Part shown: piece by piece, positions 62,246-64,000 of the stretch
How positions within the stretch are numbered: position 1 is the stretch's first letter
How the letters are laid out: every line of letters begins with the position of its first letter
NCBI RefSeq assembly: GCF_040939455.1
Contig: NC_134108.1
Span: 36,810,501-36,874,500, forward strand
Direction: 5' to 3'
Length of the DNA stretch: 64,000 nt
From: Microcebus murinus
Lineage: Eukaryota > Chordata > Mammalia > Primates > Cheirogaleidae
Translations under genes and position numbers: made by a program
The notes under the pieces: model-generated
The model's database searches: none
What the model was told of the DNA's origin: nothing
What the model saw: the letters and a program-made list of their open reading frames with translations, nothing else

Positions 62246-64000
62246 TCACCTAAGGAAATGCTTTATGTCTAGAATACTTGTCTAGATAATAATGAACAAA
62301 CAACTAGTATATATTTCCTATATTTTGTGATACACTTAGGCTGCCTTTCTTTCCATTCACCAGAGAAGCCAGTGTTTAATAATGTGTCTAATCCATAGTT
62401 GGGCAATATCCTAAACAAGCAGTGTCTTCAAATGAAGAGCACCTCATTCCTTCTTAGTTCTCAGTGCCTGCCACAGAGTCCTGTACATCCTACTTATTCA
62501 AAGTAGATTTTTCTGAAAGTTGAGCATTCTAGAAAATGTAAGACAACCTGCTAAAAATCCTCTTCAAACTCCAATATCTTTAAAAGCCATAATTCTAAAA
62601 ACATATGATCTCAGCTACCATCTGGTTGTTTGGTCTGACAGGTGTTTTAGCAAGTTCTGTTTTAAGAAGTATTATTTTAAATATTCTCAAAATGCATCTT
62701 GACTGCCAAAAGGCTATAGAACACCTTGTTTATTGTGGGTTTATGCAAAGTTGAATTCGTTTTAATTTTTAAGAGGCTTTTGATATCTATAGAAGATAAA
62801 ACTTCTAGACTAGTTGCTTGCATATAGGGTAGGACTCTTAAATGATAGTCCTGGAAGGTTTTAGCACCTTTTTAAATATCCTTAATCTGTCCAATATTTA
62901 TTTAGTAGGAATAAGAGAAAACAGATTTTTCTATTAAAATATTGTTTACTTCATCAAAATAAGGGCATTATTATGCATGCTAAATATGTCAAAGTAAGTT
63001 ATTCTATTTGGAATTCTCTTCATCCTAGCAGAATATGAGAAATTCCTCTAAAAAAGGAAAACCCAATTTACATGAATATAAATACAAAAACATTTTTCTA
63101 GCTTTCTAGTTTTCAAACACCATAGGTATTTCATATTTATTCCTGTTAACAAACTTCTATGTCATGTATTCATTACTTTCAAGATTTCTAGGGGTTAAAA
63201 CTGCCAATTTCACCTGCCTATCAGCCTTCAGGCCTTATAATTATTAATAGTTTAAGGCTTGTAGTTATACCAGAGAATTTGTAGGTATGGGCAGGCAGTA
63301 TATATACTCTTCAGAGATTGGTTTGTGGATATTTTTTCCACATAAGTGAAGTGATTATTAAAACCAATTTACATTTTCCAAGTTCTAAGGAATAAAATGA
63401 GGAAATCTGAGTTAACTAGCATTATATTTTCTAGTTAACATAGTGATGTTTTAAAGCCCTTGGGCGCTATGGGCTAGGCCACCTATTAATGTGGTTCTGT
63501 CATATGCTTTAGAGCTTTAGACACCATTTGTCCAGCCAGGAGAGGAATTAATATCACTGCCAGCTGTCATATTTATAAGTTTCTCTGAACATACTTCTTT
63601 CTATTCTGGCTTGAAACAGCATGGCAACAACCAGGTGGGTAGTGACTCAGTGTACTATGAAGCACATAAGCGGACACACAAGAATAGTTTGAGGCACAGG
63701 TAAAGTTCCATTTTGTTACATTTAACAAAAAAACTGGCCCTTTATCATTAATTAAGCCACAATTTGAATCCAGATTTTCTTTCCAATGGTAAGCCCAATG
63801 TAACCAAAATCAGTCCCTTCCATATTACTGTGGGATTCTCAACATTATTCAGAGGGTGAAACAAAGGAATTATTTCATGTATTCCGTTGTTTAGAGAAAA
63901 AATATTAAGGATACATTTTTTTTTCAGTTTGTTAAAGTAAGGAAAGGCACAAACACCTTGATTCTTCTTGAAAGTGATTTAATCAACTAAAAAAAACCCA
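62246..64000. other. Unique AT-rich sequence to the window end
   Basis: No gene or repeat recognised. The 60-codon frame at 62520-62702 has no known domain. Confidence 0.45.

Overview
This is nuclear DNA from a mammal, almost certainly a strepsirrhine primate (lemur, loris or galago). It is AT-rich and intergenic or deep-intronic. I find no protein-coding exon, RNA gene, prokaryotic gene, operon or CRISPR array. Every open reading frame is short (126 codons or less). Those that resemble a known protein are pieces of decayed LINE-1 (L1) or of a Tigger transposase; the rest look like chance frames. The lineage call rests on three things. An Alu at 29116-29466 carries the 'gagcaagagcaagacc' and 'ctaaaatatatatatac' features typical of lemur and galago Alus. 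Several L1 3' ends finish with 'gtaaccaaaa..tttgta.cc....aatattttgaaat', and one at 11.3 kb has a separate lemur-type 3' UTR. A small hAT element lies at 49210-49446. These family names come from memory of consensus sequences, not from a database search.

Layout. 1-11 kb: the tail of an antisense L1 ORF2, a MER20 element, scattered MIR and L2 relics, and a tiny 5'-inverted L1 with an exact 12-bp target duplication (3966-4141). 11-18 kb: a lineage-specific L1 3' UTR, an unassigned divergent inverted repeat (11935-12549), an old L1M 3' UTR, two further lineage-type L1 3' ends and a large 5'-inverted L1 (16428-17836). 18-23.8 kb: mostly unique sequence, then an L2, an ERV LTR and an old L1 3' end. 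23.8-29.8 kb: the longest element, a decayed L1 with a 5'-UTR-like part, a remnant of ORF1, most of ORF2 and a 3' UTR, interrupted by three Alus of different ages. 30-38.8 kb: an L2 split by an LTR, MIRs, a minus-strand MaLR LTR and a third 5'-inverted L1 (37728-38773). 38.8-64 kb: largely unique DNA with MIR and L2 relics, a Charlie-like element, the young hAT element, an internally deleted Tigger (53921-54541) and a MER5A.

Nothing here works together as a pathway. The window is a record of retrotransposition and DNA-transposon insertion, separated by long unique stretches that could hold distal regulatory DNA. The observations most worth checking are the three twin-primed L1s, the two L1 tails with a short transduced-looking segment, the unassigned inverted repeat near 12 kb, the hAT element, and a few palindromic motif clusters in unique DNA. 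I do not see convincing evidence of an undescribed coding system.
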